NCBI RefSeq assembly: GCF_000299875.1
Contig: NZ_AMRK01000002.1
Location: 1-64,000, forward strand
Direction of reading: 5' to 3'
DNA length: 64,000 nt
Source: Celeribacter baekdonensis B30
Lineage (GTDB): Bacteria > Pseudomonadota > Alphaproteobacteria > Rhodobacterales > Rhodobacteraceae
A program made the translations under genes and the position numbers. Shown in pieces: positions 52,264 to 61,454 of the stretch; the first letter of the stretch is position 1; each line of letters begins with the position of its first letter. The notes beneath the pieces are model-generated. The model was not told where the DNA came from. It was given only the letters and a program-made list of their open reading frames with translations, and ran no database searches.

Positions 52264-53409
52264 TCAGGCCGAGAGGAATGTATTGGCATACTCGGTGCGC
52301 ATTTCCGAATACCAAGGTGCCTCTGCTGGCCATGCATTCAAATTCGCCAAAGCCTCGCCCGGATAGGCATCGGCAAAGTTTTTGGCGTAAACCTCGCCCC
52401 CAAAAGCATCCGCGCCCAAAACCGGCGAGTTGTAGCCGTGGGTTTTGATCGCCTCGCCCGCCCATTCCGGGTTATAACAGGCATCGATAAAGGCATAGGC
52501 TTGGTCAATATTGGTCGCCCCCGTCGGCATCGCCATGCCATCCACCCACGCCATCGCGCCCTCAATCGGCGCACGGTACATCACCGGCTCGCCTTCGTTT
52601 TTCAACGCAATCGGCGGGCCATCCCAGGTCTGTCCCACAATGACACCTTCGTTCAAAAGACCGTTCTTCTGGGTGTCTGAATCGTTCCAAATCAGCTTGA
52701 TATTGCCCTTCTTTTCAATCGCATGGGCCAAAACGACATCCCAAACTTCGGTCATCTTCTCAGGCGTGGTATAGGCGGCCCACATCGACCCCGGCTCCAT
52801 CAGGCCAAGGCGCTCCATGCCCAGACCAAGCCCCAACATCATCGAATGCCCCCGGCCCATGGTTTTGCCCGCATTCGCATCATCCCAGATGTCGTAATAG
52901 GACGGAAATTCGCCCGCGGGCGTGAATTGATCGGTGCGCCACGCCACGCCTTCGGTGCCCCAGATATGCGGCACCCAGAACGTGCCTTTGCCTTCGAAAT
53001 TCCAATGTTTCTCACCCAAAGCCATCGCCGGGTTGACTTTATCGATGGCGATTTTGGACATGTCAAACGGCTGCAACAGACCCAGTTCGGCCCACAACAG
53101 ATTGCGGTTCACGGTCGGGGAGACGATGTCAAACCCCTCGCCGCCGGTGGCTTTGAGTTTGTTGATGATCTCATCGTTGGAACCGATGCCGGTAAAGTTG
53201 AGCTTGATGCCCGTAGAACTCTCAAAGGCGGTCACGAAGCTTTCCGGCAAATAATCGGACCACATCATCACGTTGAGTTCGCCCGAGGAAGCAAGCGCGG
53301 ATCGGCTGACCAGCGCAGGTGCCGCCAGTCCGCCCAGCACTGCGGCGGAGCCTTTGAGGAAACCACGTCGTGCGACGCCTTCGGATTTGGTAAAATTGGG
53401 TGTCTTCAT
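52264..53409 (-). CDS. ABC transporter substrate-binding protein (PotD/PotF-like)
   Basis: This 381-residue periplasmic protein has a twin-arginine leader (ARRGFLKGSAAVLGGLAAPALVSRSALA). A spermidine/putrescine-binding fold follows (ELNVMMWSDYLPESFVTAFESSTGIKLNFTGIGSNDEIINKLKATGGEGFDIVSPT). Its neighbours (aminotransferase, aldehyde dehydrogenase, ethanolamine ammonia-lyase) suggest an amine or amino-alcohol ligand. It is the first gene of the importer operon and faces the mocR gene. Confidence 0.9.
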   Translation of the reverse strand: MKTPNFTKSEGVARRGFLKGSAAVLGGLAAPALVSRSALASSGELNVMMWSDYLPESFVTAFESSTGIKLNFTGIGSNDEIINKLKATGGEGFDIVSPTVNRNLLWAELGLLQPFDMSKIAIDKVNPAMALGEKHWNFEGKGTFWVPHIWGTEGVAWRTDQFTPAGEFPSYYDIWDDANAGKTMGRGHSMMLGLGLGMERLGLMEPGSMWAAYTTPEKMTEVWDVVLAHAIEKKGNIKLIWNDSDTQKNGLLNEGVIVGQTWDGPPIALKNEGEPVMYRAPIEGAMAWVDGMAMPTGATNIDQAYAFIDACYNPEWAGEAIKTHGYNSPVLGADAFGGEVYAKNFADAYPGEALANLNAWPAEAPWYSEMRTEYANTFLSA

Positions 53410-53738
53410 GTCACTCCCCGTGAACTTGGTTGGCTGGCTCGCCGCGCTTTTGCGTCATGTTTCTTTGGTCATTCGGTCGAACCACGGCGCAGGATCATCC
53501 CATCGCCGCTCATGAGAAAAGCCTAGGGGCGGCCTGTCTGGCGTATTTAGAGCCAGTTGTGCTAAATTATGGGTCCAGAGCGCGTTTCGCCCCTGTACCT
53601 TACCGTGATGCTCAATAGAGTGGCGCTATCGGGTCGCCCCTGCACAGCTTGCGGGCGGAGGTGTCATCGCCCTCGCGAAACACAGCGGCGGTGAAAGAGA
53701 CGCGATGAATGAGACAATGAAAGAAACGGTGCGCCCTT
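53410..53738. other. Divergent promoter region of the amine importer and mocR
   Basis: This 329-nt stretch has no gene. It contains the 31-bp bipartite site at 53549-53579 that is shared with the aldehyde dehydrogenase/aminotransferase promoter region. Confidence 0.6.
53549..53579. promoter_or_regulatory. Predicted MocR-family operator, copy 1
   Basis: AGAGCCAG, 12 variable bases and ATGGGTCCAGA. On the minus strand this gives two direct CTGG half-sites 22 bp apart (CTGGACCC and CTGGCTCT), resembling the CTGGACYTAA direct repeats known for the MocR member TauR. Confidence 0.65.
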
Positions 53739-55208
53739 ATGTTGGAACGCTATTTTACCCCCGCCTTTGATCAAAGCGCGTCCTTGCAGCATCAGATCCA
53801 AGAGCGGCTCATTCAGGCGATCCTCGACGGCGCACTCTCCCCCGTCGATCCGCTGCCCTCCTCGCGCGCCTTCGCGGCCGCCATCGGTGTGTCACGCAAC
53901 ACCATTTCCATCGTCTACGAGCGGCTGAACCAAGACGGGTTCATCACCGCCAAAGCCCGGCGCGGCTATTTCATCGACGAAAACCTCGTGCGCGAAAAAC
54001 TCAACGTCTCACCGCCACGCCGCTCGCAAGACCGCGCCGTTGCCCCCGATTTCACCCGCGCCTATGCCCGGCGCTACACCACCCAACCCAATATCGCCAA
54101 ACGCAGCGATTGGCGCACATTCCCCTACCCGTTTGTCTATGGTCAGGTCGGGCGCGATGAGACCTCGGTGGCGCGCTGGCGCGATTGTTTGCGCCGGGCG
54201 GGCACCTCGCGCCATGTCGGCACATGGGCCGATGATTTGGTCGACAGCGACGATCCGCTTTTGTTGGAACAGATCGCGCGGCGCGTGCTACCGCAGCGCG
54301 GCTTTCGCGCCGATCCCGACGAGATGTTGATCACGGTGGGCGCGCAAAACGCGCTGTGGATGGTGGCGGAATTGTTTGCCGATGCCAGCAAAGAGATCCA
54401 TATCGAAGACCCGGTCTACGTCGATGCCCGCAATATCTTTGCCGCTCATGGCGCGCAGATCGTCCCCACGCCAGTGGATCGCAAGGGGTTAAAACCCGGT
54501 CCAGAATTGGCGAACGCCGATATGGTCTACGTCACGCCGGGGCATCAATCGCCAACCAATGTGACCATGCCGATGGAGCGACGGTTGGCCTTGATCGAAG
54601 CGGCCTCACTCCATGATTTCCTGATCCTTGAAGACGATTACGAACATGAGTTGAACTTTTTGGGCGCTCAACATCCGACCTTGAAGGCGCTCGATCCCTG
54701 CGGGCGGGTGATCCATGTCGGCTCGCTCACCAAGCCGCTGTTTCCCGGCATCCGACTTGGCTTCATCGCCGCCGACCGCGCGGTGATCAAAGAGCTGCGC
54801 GCTCTGAGGCGGTTGATGTATCGCCACCCCTCGGCGCTGGCGCAACGCGCGATGGCGCTGTTCCTCGCGGAAGGCCATTATGACGCCCATATCCGCCGCC
54901 ACCGCCGCGCCATGTCGGAAAAATGGCACATGATGCTGCGCGAGATAGACCGGCAATTGCCCGACTGTCAGGCGACGATGACCACCGGCGGGTCCGGCAT
55001 CTGGATGGCCCTGCCCGAAGGCATGGATGCGGGCGACGTATTCACCGCCGCCGAGGCACGCGGCGTTTTGGTGGAAAACGGCACGCTACATTACCTGCGC
55101 CTCAACCCGCCGCGCAATCAATTGCGACTGGGGTTTGGGGCGATTGATCTGGCCAAGATCGCGCCGGGGATCGGCGAATTGAAACTGGCGATTGACAGCC
55201 TGCGTTAA
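53739..55208 (+). CDS. MocR-family transcriptional regulator (GntR winged helix fused to aminotransferase-like domain)
   Basis: This 489-residue protein has an N-terminal GntR winged helix (about 10-75; LPSSRAFAAAIGVSRNTISIVYERLNQDGF), a linker, and a fold-type I PLP domain. The latter has VGAQNALWMVAELFAD, YVTPGHQSPTNVTMP, ILEDDYEHEL and the PLP lysine near 331 in GSLTKPLFPGIRLGF. Such regulators (TauR, GabR, PdxR) respond to amines or PLP adducts. It lies between the importer and the catabolic genes, and identical sites occur in both promoter regions. It ends with a 4-nt convergent overlap on the aldehyde dehydrogenase gene. Confidence 0.92.
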   Translation: MLERYFTPAFDQSASLQHQIQERLIQAILDGALSPVDPLPSSRAFAAAIGVSRNTISIVYERLNQDGFITAKARRGYFIDENLVREKLNVSPPRRSQDRAVAPDFTRAYARRYTTQPNIAKRSDWRTFPYPFVYGQVGRDETSVARWRDCLRRAGTSRHVGTWADDLVDSDDPLLLEQIARRVLPQRGFRADPDEMLITVGAQNALWMVAELFADASKEIHIEDPVYVDARNIFAAHGAQIVPTPVDRKGLKPGPELANADMVYVTPGHQSPTNVTMPMERRLALIEAASLHDFLILEDDYEHELNFLGAQHPTLKALDPCGRVIHVGSLTKPLFPGIRLGFIAADRAVIKELRALRRLMYRHPSALAQRAMALFLAEGHYDAHIRRHRRAMSEKWHMMLREIDRQLPDCQATMTTGGSGIWMALPEGMDAGDVFTAAEARGVLVENGTLHYLRLNPPRNQLRLGFGAIDLAKIAPGIGELKLAIDSLR

Positions 55209-56695
55209 TCGAAATTCATCACGATGGTTTTCGAGCGGGTAAAATGCGCGAGCATCGCCTCCAAAGACGCCTCTTTGCCCAATCCCGATCGCCCAAACCC
55301 GCCGTAGGACACATTGGGTTGGATCGTCAGATTTTGGTTCACCTGCACATAGCCCGCGTTGAGCCGGGATGTCGCGTCCAAGGCCATCGACAGGCTTTGG
55401 GTCCACACCGTCGCGGCCAAGCCATAGCGGCTGTCATTGGCGCGCGCGATCACGTCCTCATAGTCGGACCACGGTTGGATCACCGCCACGGGGCCAAAGA
55501 TTTCGTTTTGCACGCAGGGGTGGTCTTCGGGCAAGCCAAGCAGCAGCGTCGGCTGTGCAAAGAGATCAGGCGACAGGCCCGCGCCCTCTGGCATCTTGCC
55601 ACAGCGGACGACCTTTGCCCCCGGCGCGGCCTCGGCCATGGCGACATAATCCGCCACCACCTTGGCCTGTTTGGCGTTGATGATCGTGCCAATATCTGTG
55701 GCCTCATCCAAGGGATCGCCAATCACCAGCCTATCCAATTTGGCGGTCAAGGCGGCGAGGAACCCGTCATACAGGCTGTCATGGACATACATCCGCGACG
55801 AAGCCGTACAGCTTTGGCCCTGACGGGTGAACCGCATCCCCGAAATGGCCCCCACCACGGCTTTGGTCAGATCGGCATCGGCACAGATGATCATCGGGCT
55901 TTTGCCGCCCAATTCCAAGGAGGCGGGCACGATCCGTTCGGCGGCGGCTTTATAGACGGTTTCACCCACCGCCTCAGACCCGGTAAAGGTGATTTTCGCC
56001 ACATCTGGATGCGCGGTCAGCGCCGCGCCACAGTCCGGCCCCGTGCCGTTGATCACATTCAACACGCCCGCAGGCAGGTGGTCCATCACGATCTCTGCTG
56101 CCAAATAGGTGGCAAAGGGCGCCTCTTCGGAGGCTTTCACCACAACCGTGTTGCCCGCCACCAAAGCCGGTGCGATTTTCAGCATCATCAACACCAAAGG
56201 CACGTTCCACGGCACAATCGCCGCCACAACGCCCAAAGGTTCGCGCACCGTCATCGTCAACATACGCGGGTTGAACGGGATGGTTTCGCCTTTGAGTTCC
56301 GACCCCAGCCCGCTGTAAAATTCCATGATATCAGCGGACACGGCGACCTCGCCCCGGCATTCGGTGCGGATGGCCTTGCCGGTCTCGCGCGCCAAAACTT
56401 GCGCCACCAACTCGGCGTGTTCGGCCAAGGCGCGTCCGGCGCTTGCGACCCGTTTGCCGCGCTCGCGGGCAGGCATCGCAGCCCATGCTGCCCCGGCGGC
56501 TTTGGCGGCCTCAACGGCGGCGTTCGTCTCGGCGGCTTTTGACGCGGCAGCCTGTCCCAAAACTGCGCCCGTGGCCGGGTTCAACACGTCCAGTCCCGCC
56601 GCCACAGGCACGCGTTCGCCGCCCACAAGATTGAGGTTGCGATAGGCCACGATGACGGCGGCGGCGTCGGGGAATGGGGATGCGATGCTGTTCAT
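55205..56695 (-). CDS. NAD(P)-dependent aldehyde dehydrogenase
   Basis: This 496-residue enzyme has the family motifs VVAAIVPWNVPLVLMMLKIAPALVAGNTVVVKASEEAP, ITFTGSEAVG, the catalytic glutamate in LELGGKSPMI and the catalytic cysteine in GQSCTASSR. NEIFGPVAVIQPW and GGFGRSGLGKE follow. It probably oxidises the aldehyde produced in this locus, such as acetaldehyde from ethanolamine or an amino-aldehyde from the aminotransferase. It is not of the CoA-acylating EutE type. It is divergent from the aminotransferase gene. Confidence 0.92.
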   Translation of the reverse strand: MNSIASPFPDAAAVIVAYRNLNLVGGERVPVAAGLDVLNPATGAVLGQAAASKAAETNAAVEAAKAAGAAWAAMPARERGKRVASAGRALAEHAELVAQVLARETGKAIRTECRGEVAVSADIMEFYSGLGSELKGETIPFNPRMLTMTVREPLGVVAAIVPWNVPLVLMMLKIAPALVAGNTVVVKASEEAPFATYLAAEIVMDHLPAGVLNVINGTGPDCGAALTAHPDVAKITFTGSEAVGETVYKAAAERIVPASLELGGKSPMIICADADLTKAVVGAISGMRFTRQGQSCTASSRMYVHDSLYDGFLAALTAKLDRLVIGDPLDEATDIGTIINAKQAKVVADYVAMAEAAPGAKVVRCGKMPEGAGLSPDLFAQPTLLLGLPEDHPCVQNEIFGPVAVIQPWSDYEDVIARANDSRYGLAATVWTQSLSMALDATSRLNAGYVQVNQNLTIQPNVSYGGFGRSGLGKEASLEAMLAHFTRSKTIVMNFD

Positions 56696-56730
56696 CCCCC
56701 ATCCATCGCCGGAAAGGTCAGACCCGGACA

Positions 56731-56761
56731 GAGCCAGCCAAATGATTCAATGGGTCCAGAT
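56731..56761. promoter_or_regulatory. Predicted MocR-family operator, copy 2
   Basis: The same AGAGCCAG, 12 variable bases and ATGGGTCCAGA as at 53549-53579, with identical spacing, in the divergent region between the aldehyde dehydrogenase and aminotransferase genes. Confidence 0.65.
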
Positions 56762-56862
56762 TGGCTTCTTCCTTGAACTGGAGCGCCAAATCGTTTCCGC
56801 TGGCCGCATGCACCGCCTCAAGAGGCCGGCTTGAACACCCCATTTTGCCACGGAGTTCCCAA

Positions 56863-58236
56863 ATGTATGACAATGATCTCTCTGCCGTCGTCAGCGCCGA
56901 TCGCGCTCATGTGTGGCACCATATGTTCCAACACCAACTGCTCGAAAGCCGCGATCCGCGGATCATCGTCGAGGGCAAGGGCATGTTGGTCTGGGATCAA
57001 AATGGCCGCGAATTTCTGGACGCGGTGTCGGGCGGCGTGTGGACCGTCAACGTCGGCTACGGGCGCGAACGGATCGCCAATGCGGTACGCGATCAGTTGA
57101 TCAAAATGAACTATTTCGCGGGCTCTGCCGGATCTATTCCGGCGGCGACCTTTGCCGAGAAACTGACCGAGAAAACCCCCGGCCTGAGCCGCGTTTATTA
57201 CTGTAACTCCGGGTCGGAAGCCAATGAAAAGGCTTTCAAAATGGTGCGCCAGATTGCGCATCAACGCTATGGCGGCAAGAAATCCAAAATCCTCTATCGC
57301 GACCGCGATTATCACGGCACCACCATCGCTACGCTGTCGGCCTGTGGTCAACAACAACGCGCCACGCATTATGGCCCCTTCGTGCCTGATTTCGTCCAGG
57401 TGCCGCATTGCCTTGAGTACCGCAAACAATGGGATGTGGAGAATTACGGTCTCCGCGCCGCCGAGGCGATCGAAGAGGTGATCCTGCGCGAAGGCCCCGA
57501 TACTGTGGGCGCGCTCTGTCTTGAACCCGTGACCGCCGGCGGCGGCGTGATCACTCCGCCAGAGGGCTATTGGGAAAAGGTTCAGGAGATCTGTCAGAAA
57601 TACGATATTCTGTTGCACATCGACGAGGTGGTGTGTGGCATGGGCCGGACCGGAGAATGGTTTGGCTATCAGAACTACGGCATCAAACCGGACTTCATCA
57701 CCGCCGCCAAAGGCGTGGCCTCGGGCTATGCCGCCATCGCGGTGTTGATCACCACGGATGAGGTGTTTTCGATGTTCAAGGACGCCCCCGAAGACCAACT
57801 CAACCACTTCCGCGACATCTCCACCTTTGGCGGCTGTACGGCGGGTCCGGCGGCGGCACTCGAGAACATGGCAATCATCGAGGAAGAGGGCTTGCTCGCC
57901 AACACCACAGCCATGGGCGCGCGCCTGATGGAGGGTTTGGCGATGCTCGAAGACAAACACCCGCTGATTGGCAATATTCGCGGCAAAGGCCTGTTCTGTG
58001 GCGCGGAATTGGTGGCGGATCGGGAGACCAAAGAGCCACTGGCCGAAAAGCTGGTGCAGGCGGTTGTGGCCGAATGCGACAAGCAGGGCGTGATCATCGG
58101 CGCGACCATGCGCTCGATCCCCGGCTTCAACAACACGCTGTGTTTCTCACCGGCGCTGATCTCTGGGCCGTCCGAGATCGACCGGATTTTGGATGCGGTG
58201 GATAACGGGTTGACCACGGTTGAGTCGGCACTTTAA
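56863..58236 (+). CDS. Class III (omega) aminotransferase
   Basis: This 457-residue PLP enzyme has the class III pattern FLDAVSGGVWTVNVGYGRERIANAV, YYCNSGSEANEKAFKMVRQ, YHGTT, LHIDEVVCGMGRTGEWFGYQ and the PLP lysine near 283 in AAKGVASGY. It resembles taurine-, beta-alanine- or putrescine-type pyruvate aminotransferases. ATG 56863 follows CACGGAG; an upstream in-frame start at 56761 lies within the predicted operator region. The substrate is probably an amine brought in by the PotABCD-like importer. Confidence 0.92.
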   Translation: MYDNDLSAVVSADRAHVWHHMFQHQLLESRDPRIIVEGKGMLVWDQNGREFLDAVSGGVWTVNVGYGRERIANAVRDQLIKMNYFAGSAGSIPAATFAEKLTEKTPGLSRVYYCNSGSEANEKAFKMVRQIAHQRYGGKKSKILYRDRDYHGTTIATLSACGQQQRATHYGPFVPDFVQVPHCLEYRKQWDVENYGLRAAEAIEEVILREGPDTVGALCLEPVTAGGGVITPPEGYWEKVQEICQKYDILLHIDEVVCGMGRTGEWFGYQNYGIKPDFITAAKGVASGYAAIAVLITTDEVFSMFKDAPEDQLNHFRDISTFGGCTAGPAAALENMAIIEEEGLLANTTAMGARLMEGLAMLEDKHPLIGNIRGKGLFCGAELVADRETKEPLAEKLVQAVVAECDKQGVIIGATMRSIPGFNNTLCFSPALISGPSEIDRILDAVDNGLTTVESAL

Positions 58237-58268
58237 GTTAAAACACTACTGCATTGATCTAAAACGAA

Positions 58269-59033
58269 TTATGCCCCGCCTATGCGCGGGGCATTTTCCG
58301 TTTCAACCTGCGCGCTGTCTTCTTTCAATCCGGTGCCCGTGAGGCCCAATGTGAGCGCCGCGCGGGTCAGCCAGGCGATCTTGCGCGCCGCCTCATCCGG
58401 GCTCATCCCGCCCTTGCCATGGATGTTGGACAGGCAATTGCGGTCGCTGTCGCGTCGACCAATGCGCGGACCAAAGGTCAAATACGCGCCCAAACTATCG
58501 GCGACACTCAACCCCGGTCGTTCACCGACCAAGACCACCACCAACCGTGCCCCCAAGAGATCGCCAATCTCATCGCCAATCGCCACACGGGCCTGCGCAG
58601 AGATGACAACCGGGCCGATCCTCAGCCCTGACACTTTCGGCACACAGGCATGCACCACCGCCGCCGCATGGGTTTGCACTGCGGCAGAGGACAGCCCGTC
58701 GGCGATGACAAAGGCCACATCACAGGGTGCGCGGGCGTTGAGCTTTTCCGCCTCACCCGAAGCCAGCCTTCGCCCCAAATCCGGGCGGCGCAGATAGGTG
58801 CCGCGATCTGGCGCGGCGGAGGCGACGCGGATCACCTCTTGCGGTGCCAAATCCCGCGCCAAAGCCTCGACATCCAGCGCCGAATGCACCGCATCGCGGG
58901 CGCGGGCATGGGCGTATTGAAAGCCCAGGTTGGCCCCGGTCGGCAGACCCGCCCCCGTGCGGCCCAACCCGATCCGCGCCACCGTGGCGGCGCGCAGCTT
59001 GGCCCATGGATCATGGCTCGGGACATTGCTCAT
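58269..59033 (-). CDS. eutC: Ethanolamine ammonia-lyase small subunit
   Basis: This 254-residue subunit of the adenosylcobalamin-dependent enzyme splits ethanolamine into acetaldehyde and ammonia. Characteristic stretches are RIGLGRTGAGLPTGANLGFQYAHARARDAVHSALD, VFVIADGLSSAAVQTHA-like CDVAFVIADGLSS, VVVLVGERPGLSVADSLGAYLTFGPR and NCLSNIHGKGGMSPDEAA. It follows eutB with a 4-nt overlap. No microcompartment or eutA reactivase gene is present nearby. Confidence 0.95.
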   Translation of the reverse strand: MSNVPSHDPWAKLRAATVARIGLGRTGAGLPTGANLGFQYAHARARDAVHSALDVEALARDLAPQEVIRVASAAPDRGTYLRRPDLGRRLASGEAEKLNARAPCDVAFVIADGLSSAAVQTHAAAVVHACVPKVSGLRIGPVVISAQARVAIGDEIGDLLGARLVVVLVGERPGLSVADSLGAYLTFGPRIGRRDSDRNCLSNIHGKGGMSPDEAARKIAWLTRAALTLGLTGTGLKEDSAQVETENAPRIGGA

Positions 59034-60412
59034 TGCGCCGCCTCCAAAAGCCGTAGCGCCCCTGCTCCGCTCTCCCCCAAATGTCCGGTCTCAGAGACGA
59101 TCCCCATCGCCATGAGCCAGGCCTCAAACTCCGGCGCGGCCTTTAACCCAAGGCTGTTGCGCAGATAGGCAATGTCATGGAACGACAGGCTTTGGTAATT
59201 GAGCATGATGTCATCGGCCCCCGGCACACCGATCAGGAAATGTGCCCGCGCCTCTGCCAGAAGCGTCATCAACACATCCATATCGTTTTGATCTGCCTCG
59301 GAATGGTTGGTGTAACAGACATCACAGCCCATCGGCAGGCCTAAGAGTTTGCCGCAAAAATGATCCTCAAGCCCGGCGCGGATGATCTCTTTACCGTCAT
59401 ACAAATACTCAGGCCCGATAAAGCCGACGACCGTATTCACAATCAACGGATCATAGGTGCGGCAGACCGCATAGGCGCGGGTCTCAAGCGTTTGTTGGTC
59501 AATGCCATGATGGGCATTGGCGGAGAGCGCCGCCCCCTGCCCGGTTTCGAAATACATCACGTTTTGACCGACCGTGCCGCGCCTTAGTGAGAGCGCGGCC
59601 TCATGCGCCTCTTTCAGCATCGAGAGGGTCACACCAAAGCCCTCATTGGCGGCTTGGGTTCCAGCCACCGATTGAAACACCACATCGACCGGCGCACCGC
59701 GGTTGATGATCTCGATGGCGTTGGTCACATGGGTGAGAACACAGCTTTGGGTCGGAATGTGGTAGCTTTGCCGCAGATCATCCAACATTTGCAACAGCGC
59801 CATGGCGGTGGGAATATTGTCCGTCGCCGGGTTGATCCCGATCACCGCGTCGCCAACGCCAAAGGACAGCCCGTCGAGCGTAGAGGCAACGATGCCTTTG
59901 AGATCATCGGCGGGGTGGTTGGGTTGCAGGCGCGACCCCATGCGGCCCTCAAGACCCAAGGTGGTGCGAAACGCGGTGACCACGCGGATTTTGCGCGCCA
60001 CAGCAATCAGATCGCGGTTGCGCATGAGTTTTGAAACGGCGGCGACCATTTCCGGCATCAACCCCGGCGCAAGCCCGCTCAGCGTCGGCGCGTCAGCCAC
60101 GTCGGACAACAGCCAATCGCGAAATTGCCCGACGGTCATGTGAGACACCAGCGCAAAGGCCACCGCATCGTGACTGTCGACAATCAGCCGGGTGACATCG
60201 TCGATCTCATAGGGGATCAGCAGGTCGGTCAAAAACAGCTTGAGCGGCAAATCGGCCAGCACCATTTGGGCCGCGACCCGTTCGACATCGCTCTCGGCCA
60301 TCACCCCTGCCAAAGCATCGCCAGAACGCGCGGGCGTGGCCTTGGCCATCACTTCCGCCAAAGAGCCAAAGCTGTGACGTTCACCTGCCAAAAGGGTTTG
60401 AAAACGGCTCAT
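59030..60412 (-). CDS. eutB: Ethanolamine ammonia-lyase large subunit
   Basis: This 460-residue catalytic subunit forms a TIM barrel that binds ethanolamine and, with EutC, adenosylcobalamin. Visible stretches are VFQSVAGTQAANEGFGVTLSML, YFETGQGAALSANAHHGIDQQTLE, NTVVGFIGPEYLYDGKEIIRAGLEDHFCGKLLGLPMGCDVCYTNH and GVPGADDIMLNYQSLSFHD. A GAGAGGA ribosome site precedes the ATG. The length equals the family norm. The product acetaldehyde could be consumed by the aldehyde dehydrogenase of this locus. Confidence 0.96.
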   Translation of the reverse strand: MSRFQTLLAGERHSFGSLAEVMAKATPARSGDALAGVMAESDVERVAAQMVLADLPLKLFLTDLLIPYEIDDVTRLIVDSHDAVAFALVSHMTVGQFRDWLLSDVADAPTLSGLAPGLMPEMVAAVSKLMRNRDLIAVARKIRVVTAFRTTLGLEGRMGSRLQPNHPADDLKGIVASTLDGLSFGVGDAVIGINPATDNIPTAMALLQMLDDLRQSYHIPTQSCVLTHVTNAIEIINRGAPVDVVFQSVAGTQAANEGFGVTLSMLKEAHEAALSLRRGTVGQNVMYFETGQGAALSANAHHGIDQQTLETRAYAVCRTYDPLIVNTVVGFIGPEYLYDGKEIIRAGLEDHFCGKLLGLPMGCDVCYTNHSEADQNDMDVLMTLLAEARAHFLIGVPGADDIMLNYQSLSFHDIAYLRNSLGLKAAPEFEAWLMAMGIVSETGHLGESGAGALRLLEAAQ

Positions 60413-60442
60413 TCGGTCCTCTCACATGCGATCCAGTTAAGA

Positions 60443-60528
60443 CCTAAAATGCGCCGTTGCGAAAGCCCCGTGAAAACCGCCCCTGACCCAATGACCGGAG
60501 CGCGCATTCTCGTCTGCGCCCTAAAATG
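60443..60528. repeat. Direct repeat in the eutB upstream region
   Basis: CCTAAAATG occurs at 60443-60451 and 60520-60528, 77 bp apart, within the 145-nt gap between eutB and the TetR gene. It may be a regulatory site; the MocR-type 31-bp site is not found here. Confidence 0.25.
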
Positions 60529-60557
60529 AGGCACAGACGCATAATTTATCGCCGCGC

Positions 60558-61229
60558 CTATGGCCTATGTGTCAGGCAGCCGTTGAGAAAAATCTCAATC
60601 GCCGCCTCGCGGCGCAGGGCCATATCGCCCTCAACCGGATAGATATAGTCCGGGTCCAACAGGCTTGGCACCGGATCCCAAAACGCCATATCCATCAAAA
60701 TCTCCGCTGCCAGCGCCAGCCGACCGGGAGCAATTTTCAACACCCCCTCGCGCACGGCCTCCTCCAACTCGGCACAGATGTACCCGCGCAAGATGCCGCG
60801 GCCATTCTGGCACATTTCACGCGCCAGATTGGGGTAGACATGCGCCTTGGCAATCAGGGTGCGCAGGAACTCCCGCTTGCGGTCTTCACTGACCGGCGGC
60901 TTGTTCAGCGTGAGCAAAAGCGACAAACGCTCCTTCAAAGGTTTGGTTTTCTCGACCTCATTCAAGGGCAGAAAAATCACCTTGCCAATCTCGGCCATGC
61001 TGCGGCGCAGGAGCGCTTCGAGACTGTCAAAATGAGCGTAGATCGTGCGCTTTGACATGCCGGTTTCGCGTGCAATCGCCGCCATCGTGACCTCATCCAA
61101 GGACGAACTCATCAACAGCGCTTTGGTGGCACGCACAATTTCCTCTTCGCGTGCAGCACTGTCCATTTGAACCGGGCGACCGCGACGGCGATGAGGCTCA
61201 CACGCATTCATATCTGTCTCTTTCACCAT
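60558..61229 (-). CDS. TetR family regulator of the adjacent RND efflux genes
   Basis: This 223-residue repressor has a basic N terminus (EPHRRRGRPVQ), the helix-turn-helix EEEIVRATKALLMSSSLDEVTMAAIARETGMSKRTIYAHFDSLEALLRR and a C-terminal AefR-like domain (FLRTLIAKAHVYPNLAREM). It is divergent from the RND genes, the usual arrangement for local repression. ATG 61229 has AGGAG eight bases upstream; the longer reading to 61274 lacks a site. Confidence 0.88.
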   Translation of the reverse strand: MVKETDMNACEPHRRRGRPVQMDSAAREEEIVRATKALLMSSSLDEVTMAAIARETGMSKRTIYAHFDSLEALLRRSMAEIGKVIFLPLNEVEKTKPLKERLSLLLTLNKPPVSEDRKREFLRTLIAKAHVYPNLAREMCQNGRGILRGYICAELEEAVREGVLKIAPGRLALAAEILMDMAFWDPVPSLLDPDYIYPVEGDMALRREAAIEIFLNGCLTHRP

Positions 61230-61454
61230 ATGCGCTTCTCCTGCTTGCCATGATCGCCACCATTTCGCCCACAACTGTCCTGCATTTGTGCACAGAGAGG
61301 GTGCCGATCACAAACTTTACAAAACCATCCCGTTTCTTTAATGAAAATTCAAGAGCGACATACACCTGTGTGATAAACAGAGCCATCGCAAACGCATCAT
61401 TCCTGAGACTGGGCCGTTCCTACGCGTGCCCCAATCCCCTTGCCGGAGACCTCC

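Noticed and set aside
55244-56542. A 432-codon rightward open frame
   Set aside because: It is the complement of the aldehyde dehydrogenase gene and shows no protein family features.
58269-60412. Bacterial microcompartment around eutBC
   Set aside because: No shell protein, EutE-type aldehyde dehydrogenase or other pdu/eut structural gene is present in the flanking sequence.
61361-61370. ACAC-CT-GTGT inverted pair in the tetR/RND divergent region
   Set aside because: The half-sites are only four bases long and the flanks do not extend the symmetry, so it is too weak to call an operator.
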